Assembly (NCBI GenBank): GCA_020638135.1 | Contig: JACKJE010000048.1 | Location: forward strand, 1 to 6,308 | DNA length: 6,308 nt | From: Methylobacteriaceae bacterium | Lineage (GTDB): Bacteria; Pseudomonadota; Alphaproteobacteria; Rhizobiales; Beijerinckiaceae | Direction: 5' to 3' | Shown here: positions 1-6,308 of the stretch, in pieces | How positions within the stretch are numbered: position 1 is the stretch's first letter | Layout: each line of letters starts with the position of its first letter | Translations under genes and position numbers: made by a program | Notes under the pieces: model-generated | The model's database searches: none | Seen by the model: the letters and a program-made list of their open reading frames with translations, nothing else | What the model was told of the DNA's origin: nothing

Positions 1-92
1 CTGCGGGAGAAGGAGGGCGCCGTCTTTCCCGTACGGCTTGCTGCCACCGCCACCGTTTGCCGCGACCGCCCGACCACTGTATCCCCACGCGC
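1..92. other. Left-edge segment, no assignable gene
   Basis: No start codon, recognisable protein segment or RNA element can be supported here. All three plus-strand frames are open. One of them, entering from the left edge, stops at the TGA at 94-96, which overlaps the proposed ATG of the pseudouridine synthase gene at 93 (ATGA overlap). That could be the tail of an upstream co-directional gene, but its last 31 residues resemble nothing I know, and open frames are common by chance at this GC content. A TGTATC at 78-83 could be a weak -10 element. There is no Shine-Dalgarno sequence in front of ATG 93. Confidence 0.3.
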
Positions 93-1121
93 ATGACCTC
101 GCCCGTTCGCCATGTCTTCGAAGTCGCGCCTGATCATGCCGGGCAGCGGCTCGACCGGTTTCTGGCCGAGCGGCCCGAACTGGTCGAGACGCATATTTCC
201 CGGACGCGCGTGAAAGCTCTGGTCGAGGAGGGGCGCGTCGCGATCGACGGGGCGCCGGCGCGGGCGGTTTCGGCCAAGGTCGCCGCCGGCGCGACGGTTG
301 CGGTCGAAATCCCGCCCGCTGCGCCTGCCGAGCCGGCGCCTGAAAACATCCCGTTGAATGTCGTCTTCGAGGACGACCATCTCATCGTCATCGACAAGCC
401 GGCCGGCCTCGTCGTGCATCCCGCCGCCGGCCATGAGAGCGGCACGCTGGTCAATGCGCTGATTGCCCATTGCGGGGCGAGCCTGTCGGGGATCGGCGGC
501 GTGAAGCGGCCGGGCATCGTGCATAGGCTCGACAAGGACACGTCCGGCCTGCTGGTCGTCGCCAAGACGGACCGGGCGCATCGCAAGCTCACCGCCCTCT
601 TTGCCGATCACGGGCGCTCGATGCCCTTCCTGCGCGAATATCTGGCGATCGTCTGGGGCGCGCCGGACCGCAAGACCGGGTTTGTCGACGCGGCAATAGG
701 CCGCCACCAGACGCAGCGCGAGAAGATGACGGTCGTGCACGGCGACAAGGGCAAGGCGGCGGTCACACACTGGCGCGTGCTGGAGACGTTTGGCGCGGAC
801 AAGACGGGCAAGCCGGTCGCGTCTCTCGTCGCCTGCCAGCTCGAGACCGGGCGCACGCACCAGATCCGGGTGCACATGGCCCATATCGGCCATCCCTTGG
901 TCGGCGATCCCGCCTATGCGACGGGGTTCCGCACCAAGGAGAAGCTGCTGCCGGAGGCGGCGCGCGCCGCCATCGCAGCGCTCGGCAGGCAGGCGCTGCA
1001 TGCCGCGCGGCTGGAATTCCCGCATCCCGTCAGCGGGGACGATCTCGCCTTCGAAAGCCCCGCGCCAGCCGATTTCGCCAAAGTGCTGGCGGCGCTGGCG
1101 GAGACGCAGGCTGAGCGGTAA
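93..1121 (+). CDS. rluD: Ribosomal large subunit pseudouridine synthase, RluA/RluD family
   Basis: This is a cytoplasmic enzyme that isomerises specific uridines in RNA to pseudouridine. E. coli RluD acts on helix 69 of 23S rRNA; the exact target here is inferred. The 342-residue protein has the family order. An N-terminal S4-like RNA-binding domain (about residues 18-75, 'QRLDRFLAERPEL' onward) is followed by the catalytic domain. It carries HRLDKDTSGLLVVAK at 144-158, in which D147 is the expected catalytic aspartate, then the LETGRTHQIRVH block at 250-261 and a C-terminal 'ALHAARLEFPHP' at 301-312. No key residue is missing and the length is normal. I chose ATG 93 because the protein then begins just before the S4 domain. 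An in-frame TTG at 57 would add 12 proline/arginine-rich residues of no family character. Neither start has a clear Shine-Dalgarno sequence. The gene lies 155 bp upstream of rpoH on the same strand. RluA, RluC and RluD paralogues are hard to separate by eye; RluD is the best match because of the S4 domain and this neighbour. Confidence 0.93.
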   Translation: MTSPVRHVFEVAPDHAGQRLDRFLAERPELVETHISRTRVKALVEEGRVAIDGAPARAVSAKVAAGATVAVEIPPAAPAEPAPENIPLNVVFEDDHLIVIDKPAGLVVHPAAGHESGTLVNALIAHCGASLSGIGGVKRPGIVHRLDKDTSGLLVVAKTDRAHRKLTALFADHGRSMPFLREYLAIVWGAPDRKTGFVDAAIGRHQTQREKMTVVHGDKGKAAVTHWRVLETFGADKTGKPVASLVACQLETGRTHQIRVHMAHIGHPLVGDPAYATGFRTKEKLLPEAARAAIAALGRQALHAARLEFPHPVSGDDLAFESPAPADFAKVLAALAETQAER

Positions 1122-1152
1122 CCCTAAAGCCGCCAAAAGGTTACGGATTTTT
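1118..1152 (+). terminator. Weak candidate terminator after the pseudouridine synthase gene
   Basis: GTAACC (1118-1123, overlapping the stop codon) and GGTTAC (1139-1144) are perfect inverted repeats around a 15-nt loop, and five T residues follow at 1148-1152. The stem is only 6 bp, the loop is long and three bases separate stem from T-run, so termination would be weak at best. If it does not work, rluD transcription may read into rpoH. Confidence 0.25.
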
Positions 1153-1178
1153 AACGCGCGGCGGACGGCGTCTGCCCT

Positions 1179-1208
1179 CTTTCGGCCACGGTCCGCCCGC
1201 CCTATATC
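1179..1208 (+). promoter_or_regulatory. Candidate rpoH promoter, heat-shock (sigma-32) like
   Basis: CCCTATAT at 1200-1207 matches seven of eight positions of the classic sigma-32 -10 element (CCCCATAT). Fourteen bases upstream, CTTTCGG (1179-1185) shares only the first three bases of the sigma-32 -35 (CTTGAAA). The same stretch read as a housekeeping promoter gives a fair -10 (TATATC, 1203-1208) and a poor -35. Autoregulated rpoH promoters are known in some alphaproteobacteria, such as Caulobacter. The call rests mainly on the -10 and on its position about 70 bp before the start codon. Confidence 0.25.
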
Positions 1209-1266
1209 TGCGTGTTGCGGTCGGCGTTTTCGCGGCCGCCCAATGGCCCGCCGCAACGGGGGCCCC

Positions 1267-1272
1267 GGAGGA
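1267..1272 (+). promoter_or_regulatory. Strong Shine-Dalgarno sequence of rpoH
   Basis: GGAGGA ends four bases before the ATG at 1277. It is the best ribosome-binding site in the window and fixes the rpoH start, unlike the genes at 93, 3751 and 5380, which lack one. Confidence 0.85.
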
Positions 1273-1276
1273 GAAG

Positions 1277-2197
1277 ATGGCTGCTGCCCTTCCTGTGATC
1301 GCCAGCGAAAGCGGGCTTTCGCGTTATCTCACTGAAATTCGCAAGTTTCCGCTCCTGGAGCCGGAGCAGGAATACATGCTCGCCAAGCGTTGGCGCGAGC
1401 ACGAGGATTCTGCCGCCGCCCACAAACTCGTCACCTCGCATCTGCGCCTCGTCGCCAAGATCGCCATGGGCTATCGCGGCTACGGCCTGCCGATCGGCGA
1501 AGTCGTGTCCGAAGGCAACGTCGGCCTGATGCAGGCGGTCAAGCGTTTCGAGCCCGACAAGGGCTTCCGCCTGGCGACTTACGCCATGTGGTGGATCCGC
1601 GCCGCCATTCAAGAGTACATCCTGCGCTCGTGGTCGCTCGTGAAGATGGGCACGACCGCGAACCAGAAGAAGTTGTTCTTCAACCTGCGCAAGGCCAAGA
1701 GCCAGATTTCCGCGCTCGAGGAGGGCGATCTTCGCCCCGAGAACGTCAAGGCGATCGCGCGCAAGCTCGGTGTCAGCGAGCAGGAAGTGACCGAGATGAA
1801 CCGCCGCCTCGGCGGCGACGCCTCACTCAACTCGCCGCTGCGCGGCGACGGCGAGGCCGAATGGCAGGACTGGCTGGTCGACGACAGCGCCAGCCAGGAG
1901 ACGATCCTCGCCGAGCACGAGGAGAGCGACAATCGCCTGACCGCGCTGCGCGGCGCGCTCAAGGTGCTCAACGAGCGCGAACGCCGCATCTTCGAGGCGC
2001 GGCGCCTGCGCGACGAGCCCCTGACGCTCGAGGAGCTGTCGGAAGAGTTCGGCGTGTCGCGCGAGCGTGTCCGCCAGATCGAGGTGCGCGCCTTCGAGAA
2101 GGTGCAGGCCGCGGTGCGCGAAGGCGTCGCCAGGCTCGAGACCGCTCCGGCGCAGATTGCGTCGCCGAAGGCGAAGATCGAGGCCCACGCGCGCTGA
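1277..2197 (+). CDS. rpoH: RNA polymerase heat-shock sigma factor RpoH (sigma-32)
   Basis: RpoH directs RNA polymerase to heat-shock promoters for chaperones and proteases. The 306-residue length is normal. Domains in order: region 1.2 near residues 14-40 ('LSRYLTEIRKFPLLEPEQE'); region 2 about 49-120, with 'LVTSHLRLVAKIA', the core-binding 'GNVGLMQAVKRFEP' and 'GFRLATYAMWWIRAAIQEYI' for -10 recognition; the RpoH box QKKLFFNLRKAK at 130-141, diagnostic of RpoH against RpoD; region 3 about 150-200; and region 4 with the helix-turn-helix 'LTLEELSEEFGVSRERVRQIE' at 249-269 for the -35. A short tail rich in A, P and K ends the protein. The start follows a strong Shine-Dalgarno sequence. Transcription appears to end at a strong hairpin just downstream. 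Many Rhizobiales carry two RpoH paralogues; which one this is cannot be told here. Control by DnaK binding and FtsH proteolysis is family knowledge and not visible in the sequence. Confidence 0.97.
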   Translation: MAAALPVIASESGLSRYLTEIRKFPLLEPEQEYMLAKRWREHEDSAAAHKLVTSHLRLVAKIAMGYRGYGLPIGEVVSEGNVGLMQAVKRFEPDKGFRLATYAMWWIRAAIQEYILRSWSLVKMGTTANQKKLFFNLRKAKSQISALEEGDLRPENVKAIARKLGVSEQEVTEMNRRLGGDASLNSPLRGDGEAEWQDWLVDDSASQETILAEHEESDNRLTALRGALKVLNERERRIFEARRLRDEPLTLEELSEEFGVSRERVRQIEVRAFEKVQAAVREGVARLETAPAQIASPKAKIEAHAR

Positions 2198-2221
2198 GAA
2201 AGCGCGGTCCTAAACGCAAGA

Positions 2222-2247
2222 GGCGGCGCGCGAGCGCCGCCTTTTTT
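2222..2247 (+). terminator. Intrinsic terminator of rpoH
   Basis: GGCGGCGC (2222-2229) pairs perfectly with GCGCCGCC (2234-2241) across a GCGA loop, a stable GNRA tetraloop, and six T residues follow at 2242-2247. It starts 25 bp after the rpoH stop. Read on the minus strand the same hairpin is followed by a mixed TC/TTG/TTT stretch, so it may also weakly stop the converging minus-strand transcript, which has no other visible terminator. Confidence 0.93.
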
Positions 2248-2266
2248 GTCGCCGGTATGCGGGCGA

Positions 2267-3751
2267 TTACTTTTGCTGCGCCCAGACGCTCAAGGCGTCG
2301 TTGATGACGCGGTCGCCGGAGGCCCCCTTTTCGAGGCTGAACTTGGCGATCCGGCCGTTGGTCAGCGCCAGCGGCACGTCGAGCCAGCCGCGCGTCTTGA
2401 GGAGATCCTCGTTGCGGGCCTCCATGTCGCCGCGCGCGAGGCCGACGAGATAGTAGGTGTCGGTGATCGGCACGGGCACGCCGGCGAGCGGATCGCCGTT
2501 GGCCATGTCCTCGCGCCGCATCTGGACCGCGCCGATCTGCTTCACGCCGGGCAGCACGCTGCCTTGCCCCAGCGAGAAGCGAATCTCGATCGTGTGCGAG
2601 GCGTTGAGCGAAGCTTCCATGTTCTTGCGGAGGTCGATCGTCATCCGCACCTTGGCGTCGGGAATGTCGACGTCGGCATGGACGGCTGTGCCGAGCGGCT
2701 GGCCGGGCCCGCCCGGGACATTGTCGAGCCGCCAGACGACCGAGCCGATGTAGGTCTTGACCTTTTCCGTGGTCTCCGGCGCTTCGAGCAGAAGTGCGGC
2801 GCGATGGGCGACCGCCAGCGGCGGCTGGTTTTGCGCGGGCGTCGGCGCGGGCGTTGTCTCGGTCTTCTCGGCGGGCGCCGAGGGGGCCTCGCCGCCGACC
2901 CGGCCCGCGATCTTGCCGGAGGGCGGCGTCTCCGCAGGCGCAGTCGGCGCGGGCCGCAGGCGCGCGAGATCCTCGGGACGGCCCTTCAGCTTGATCGCGA
3001 GGCCGGCGATCAGCAGGGCGACGCCGACCACGACGCCGCCGACGATCCACAGCCTGTTGCCACGGCCGTTCTGGGTCGCAGGGCCCGGCGCGGCGGGGCG
3101 CGGCGCCTCGCGCGGCCGTGGCGTCTTCAGCGCGGGCGGCGTTTCGAGCTCGTTGTCCGCCTGGGCCGCGTCGCCGAGCGCATTGTCATCAGCCGGCTCC
3201 TGCCTGGCTTTCTCCTGCTCCACCTTTTCAGATTCGGCTTTTCGGGCAGCCTTTTCAGCCTCGACGGCCTCCGGCGGACGGAAGGAGAAGGGTTTCGGCG
3301 GCGCCGACGGAATAGGCGCGGGGGCCGGGGCGCCGGGGCGCGGCACGGCAGGCCGGGGCGGCAGCGGCGGAAGTGTCGGTTTGGGCGGCGCGGGCCTGGT
3401 CGGTTCCACCTGGGCCGATTCGGCCTTGGCTGGCTCTGACTTGGCCGGCTCTTGCTTGCCTGCCTCGGGCTTCGGCGGCGCAGCCGGCGTCTCGGGCGCT
3501 TCGGCGGTGTCGGGCCCCTTGGCGATTTCGGCTGCGGCCTTGCCGGCGATTTCAGCTTCCAGCCGCGCGACGGCTTCGTCCAACGTGTTGGTTTCGCGGG
3601 CGATGTCGGCTTCGGCGATCGGCGGCTGAATAGCCTGCAACTGGCCGATCAGCGCCTTGCGGGCGCGGTCGTAGATCGAGCGGCGCGCATCGGCGCTGGA
3701 GTCGGAGAGAGCGCCGACCGCTCGCGACAGAAGTGGATAGTAATCGGCCAT
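2267..3751 (-). CDS. Uncharacterised single-pass membrane protein, proline-rich
   Basis: I do not recognise a function. The 494-residue product has four visible parts. Residues 1-75 form a compact, probably helical domain ('MADYYPLLSRAVGAL', 'ARRSIYDRARKALIGQL', 'TLDEAVARLEAEI') of a kind seen at the N-terminus of various Rhizobiales proteins. Residues 78-230 are low complexity: Pro/Ala/Lys/Glu with degenerate 'EPAK' repeats near 101-113, a very proline-rich run at 116-161, and a charged, coiled-coil-like stretch at 161-186. Residues 234-254 ('LWIVGGVVVGVALLIAGLA') are one transmembrane helix with basic residues on both sides. After a Pro/Ala linker, residues 314-492 form a folded domain of alternating beta-type segments, including 'IEIRFSLGQGS' and 'ITDTYYLVGLA'. 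There is no N-terminal signal peptide. I infer a cytoplasmic N-terminus and a periplasmic C-terminal domain. The start is 31 bp after purA on the same strand and has no Shine-Dalgarno sequence. It converges on rpoH. Confidence 0.85.
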   Translation of the reverse strand: MADYYPLLSRAVGALSDSSADARRSIYDRARKALIGQLQAIQPPIAEADIARETNTLDEAVARLEAEIAGKAAAEIAKGPDTAEAPETPAAPPKPEAGKQEPAKSEPAKAESAQVEPTRPAPPKPTLPPLPPRPAVPRPGAPAPAPIPSAPPKPFSFRPPEAVEAEKAARKAESEKVEQEKARQEPADDNALGDAAQADNELETPPALKTPRPREAPRPAAPGPATQNGRGNRLWIVGGVVVGVALLIAGLAIKLKGRPEDLARLRPAPTAPAETPPSGKIAGRVGGEAPSAPAEKTETTPAPTPAQNQPPLAVAHRAALLLEAPETTEKVKTYIGSVVWRLDNVPGGPGQPLGTAVHADVDIPDAKVRMTIDLRKNMEASLNASHTIEIRFSLGQGSVLPGVKQIGAVQMRREDMANGDPLAGVPVPITDTYYLVGLARGDMEARNEDLLKTRGWLDVPLALTNGRIAKFSLEKGASGDRVINDALSVWAQQK

Positions 3752-3757
3752 CCGCGC

Positions 3758-3782
3758 TTAAGACCATTCCCGCTGTTATGCG

Positions 3783-3786
<4 letters not shown>
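3758..3786 (-). promoter_or_regulatory. Candidate promoter for the membrane-protein gene
   Basis: On the minus strand TTGACG (3781-3786, overlapping the purA stop codon) is followed after exactly 17 bases by TCTTAA (3758-3763). The -35 matches five of six consensus bases and the -10 three of six. Transcription would begin about seven bases on, at or next to the ATG at 3751, giving a leaderless or near-leaderless mRNA. That fits the missing Shine-Dalgarno sequence. The alternative is simple co-transcription with purA. Confidence 0.3.
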
Positions 3787-5078
<1,292 letters not shown>

Positions 5079-5116
5079 AGTTTGCGCTTTCTCCGCAATC
5101 GCTCAATCAGGCGCGC

Positions 5117-5146
5117 AAAACAAAACCCCGGCGCAAGGGCCGGGGT
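5117..5146 (-). terminator. Minus-strand intrinsic terminator upstream of purA
   Basis: ACCCCGGC (5125-5132) and GCCGGGGT (5139-5146) form a perfect 8-bp inverted repeat with a GCAAGG loop in plus-strand reading. On the minus strand the hairpin is followed by T-rich sequence (TTTT, G, TTTT; plus-strand A runs at 5122-5125 and 5117-5120, the first overlapping the stem's last pair). On the plus strand no T-run follows, so it works in the minus direction only. It would end an RNA coming from the right, where no minus-strand gene is visible, or act as an attenuator in a long purA leader. Confidence 0.85.
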
Positions 5147-5379
5147 CCATTGCGGGCGTCCCATAGCGGAAAAACGGGCGGCGGGGAAGGGGATTGCGCG
5201 AAAGGCGGCGCCTTGCCGACGGATCTGCCCAAGGCCGAGGCGCAACAGTCCAGTTTTTGGGCGACGGCGCCTGCGGATTGCGCGGCGCTTCAAAGACCGT
5301 TGCGACTAGCGCATGGTATGGTCCTTGCGTTTCCGACTTCGAGGACGCGGCCGATCTTGGCGGCGCGGGGCAGACGGGC
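5147..5379. other. Intergenic region between purA and the ATP-grasp gene, no gene seen
   Basis: Together with 5079-5116 and the terminator this makes 301 bp without a supported gene. The plus-strand frame of the ATP-grasp gene is open from 5167, but residues encoded before 5380 have no family character. A minus-strand open frame (5390 to 5103) runs through the terminator hairpin and looks spurious. A small perfect hairpin, AAGGC/GCCTT with a 3-base loop, lies at 5202-5214. I see no convincing -35/-10 pair on either strand, although the region must hold at least one promoter for the divergent genes. Confidence 0.5.
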
Positions 5380-6308
5380 TTGAGCGACACGGGTTTCTTC
5401 GACGAGATGGGCGCTGCGACGGCGCCGCGCGACGTCTATGCGCGACTGGCGCGCTGGCTGCAGGAGACGCCACCGGAAATCCTCGCCTCGCGCCGCGCCC
5501 AGGCCGAGCTTCTGTTCCGGCGCATCGGCATCACCTTCGCCGTCTATGGCGACAAGGACGCGGCCGAACGGCTCATTCCCTTCGACATCATTCCCCGCCT
5601 GTTCGCACGCAGCGAATGGAGCCGGCTCGAGCAGGGCCTGTTCCAGCGCGTGAAGGCGCTGAACATGTTCCTGACCGACGTGTACGGGAAACAGGAGGTT
5701 CTCGCGGCCGGAATCGTGCCGCGCGACCTCGTGCTGCGCAATCCTGGCTATCGGCCGGAAATGGCCGGGTTCCGCGCGCCGCACGACGTTTGGGTGCACA
5801 TTGCCGGCATCGACGTGATCCGCGTCGACGATCACGATTTCTATGTTCTCGAGGACAATGCGCGCACGCCGTCCGGCGTCTCCTACATGCTGGAGAATCG
5901 CGAGGCGATGCTGCGCCTGTTCCCGGACCTGTTCGTCGATCATCGCGTCGCGCCGGTCGACGATTATCCGGACCGGCTGCTCACTTCGCTGCGCTCGGTC
6001 GCGCCGCATTCCGCGCCATCCGAGCCGACGGTCGCCGTGCTGACGCCCGGCCAGTATAATTCGGCCTATTACGAGCACTCGTTCCTCGCCGACAAGCTCG
6101 GCGTCGAACTCGTCGAAGGCTCCGACCTCTTCGTGCGCGACAATGTCGTCTACATGCGCACGACGACGGGGCCAAAGCGCGTGGATGTGATCTACCGTCG
6201 TATCGACGACGAATTTCTCGATCCGCTCGCCTTCAGGCCCGATTCGGTGCTCGGCGTGCCCGGCCTCCTGTCCGCCTATCAGGCGGGCAATGTCACGCTC
6301 GCCAATGC
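5380..6308 (+). CDS. Circularly permuted ATP-grasp protein (COG2308 type), 5' part, cut by window end
   Basis: This family (DUF404/DUF407, circularly permuted ATP-grasp type 2) is predicted to form amide bonds using ATP, possibly building or attaching short peptides. No substrate is firmly established. The visible 309 residues, perhaps two thirds of the protein, include ELLFRRIGITFAVYG at 43-57, 'IPFDIIPRLF' following, 'NPGYRPEMAGFRAPHDVWVH', the metal/ATP-site block VLEDNARTPSGVSYMLENR around E158-D159-N160, 'TPGQYNSAYYEHSFLADKLG', and VDVIYRRIDDEFLDP with R274 and D276-D277. The frame is intact to the edge. The start is uncertain: TTG 5380 keeps the conserved N-terminal 'FDEM' and gives MSDTGFFDEM, while ATG 5407 would begin at the M of that motif. 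Neither has a strong Shine-Dalgarno sequence. Relatives usually sit next to an alpha-E domain protein (COG2307), a transglutaminase-like protease (COG1305) and sometimes a proteasome-type protease (COG3484). Any such partners here would lie to the right of the window. It is divergent from purA. Confidence 0.92.
   Translation, partial: MSDTGFFDEMGAATAPRDVYARLARWLQETPPEILASRRAQAELLFRRIGITFAVYGDKDAAERLIPFDIIPRLFARSEWSRLEQGLFQRVKALNMFLTDVYGKQEVLAAGIVPRDLVLRNPGYRPEMAGFRAPHDVWVHIAGIDVIRVDDHDFYVLEDNARTPSGVSYMLENREAMLRLFPDLFVDHRVAPVDDYPDRLLTSLRSVAPHSAPSEPTVAVLTPGQYNSAYYEHSFLADKLGVELVEGSDLFVRDNVVYMRTTTGPKRVDVIYRRIDDEFLDPLAFRPDSVLGVPGLLSAYQAGNVTLAN

Noticed and set aside
57..92. TTG 57 as start of the pseudouridine synthase
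   Set aside because: It adds 12 residues without family character and has no better ribosome-binding site than ATG 93.
1267..1293. RNA thermometer at the rpoH start: GGAGG (1267-1271) could pair with CTTCC (1289-1293)
   Set aside because: The pairing is five base pairs including one G-U and no further supporting helix was found, which is too weak to claim.
1243..1335. Short open frame of 30 codons from ATG 1243, overlapping the rpoH start, as a regulatory upstream ORF
   Set aside because: It has no Shine-Dalgarno sequence and is the tail of a larger shadow frame from 790; nothing suggests it is translated.
2246..3629. Long plus-strand open frames (2246-3439 and 2757-3629) and a minus-strand frame 1968-3050 over the membrane-protein gene
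   Set aside because: They are Arg/Gly/Ala-rich shadows that high-GC coding DNA produces on the other frames. The chosen minus-strand frame has a membrane helix, balanced composition in its folded domains and GC-rich third positions.
5191..5284. Direct repeat GGATTGCGCG at 5191-5200 and 5275-5284
   Set aside because: Ten bases of simple GC-rich sequence twice in 100 bp is not enough to support a binding site or element end; no target duplication or inverted ends accompany it.
5103..5390. Minus-strand frame of 95 residues upstream of purA as the gene served by the orphan terminator
   Set aside because: The terminator hairpin at 5117-5146 lies inside this frame before its stop codon, and the protein is low-complexity with no recognisable motif.
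5290..6078. Minus-strand frame 5290-6078 (262 residues) and plus-strand frame 5313-6059 (248 residues)
   Set aside because: Both overlap the ATP-grasp coding frame, whose conserved motifs run uninterrupted through the whole region.

Overview
The window looks like chromosomal core DNA from a high-GC alphaproteobacterium, most likely of the Rhizobiales (Hyphomicrobiales). The reasons are the strongly G/C-biased third codon positions, an RpoH of the alphaproteobacterial type with an intact RpoH box next to an RluD-family gene, and a membrane protein with the 'MADYYPLLSRAV...ARRSIYDRAR' N-terminus that I associate with this order. The order assignment is inference. I see no insertion sequence, phage gene, CRISPR array, tRNA or rRNA.

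Layout, left to right. Positions 1-92 hold no gene I can name. 93-1121 (+) encodes a ribosomal large-subunit pseudouridine synthase of the RluA/RluD family. A 155-bp spacer follows, with a weak terminator candidate and a weak heat-shock-like promoter candidate. 1277-2197 (+) encodes RpoH, the heat-shock sigma factor, with a strong Shine-Dalgarno sequence and a textbook terminator (2222-2247). Converging on it is a minus-strand pair: purA (5078 to 3783), then, 31 bp downstream, a 494-residue uncharacterised single-pass membrane protein (3751 to 2267). The 301 bp to the right of purA contain no convincing gene but hold a clear minus-strand terminator whose parent transcript is not visible. From about 5380 to the window edge (+) lies the first part of a circularly permuted ATP-grasp protein (COG2308 type), cut off by the window end.

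Functionally, rluD (ribosome modification), rpoH (heat-shock transcription) and purA (AMP synthesis) are housekeeping genes with no obvious joint pathway. The less understood material is the minus-strand membrane protein, its possibly near-leaderless promoter, the orphan terminator upstream of purA, and the ATP-grasp gene. The last belongs to a family usually found with alpha-E and transglutaminase-like partners in a predicted but poorly characterised peptide-ligation system.
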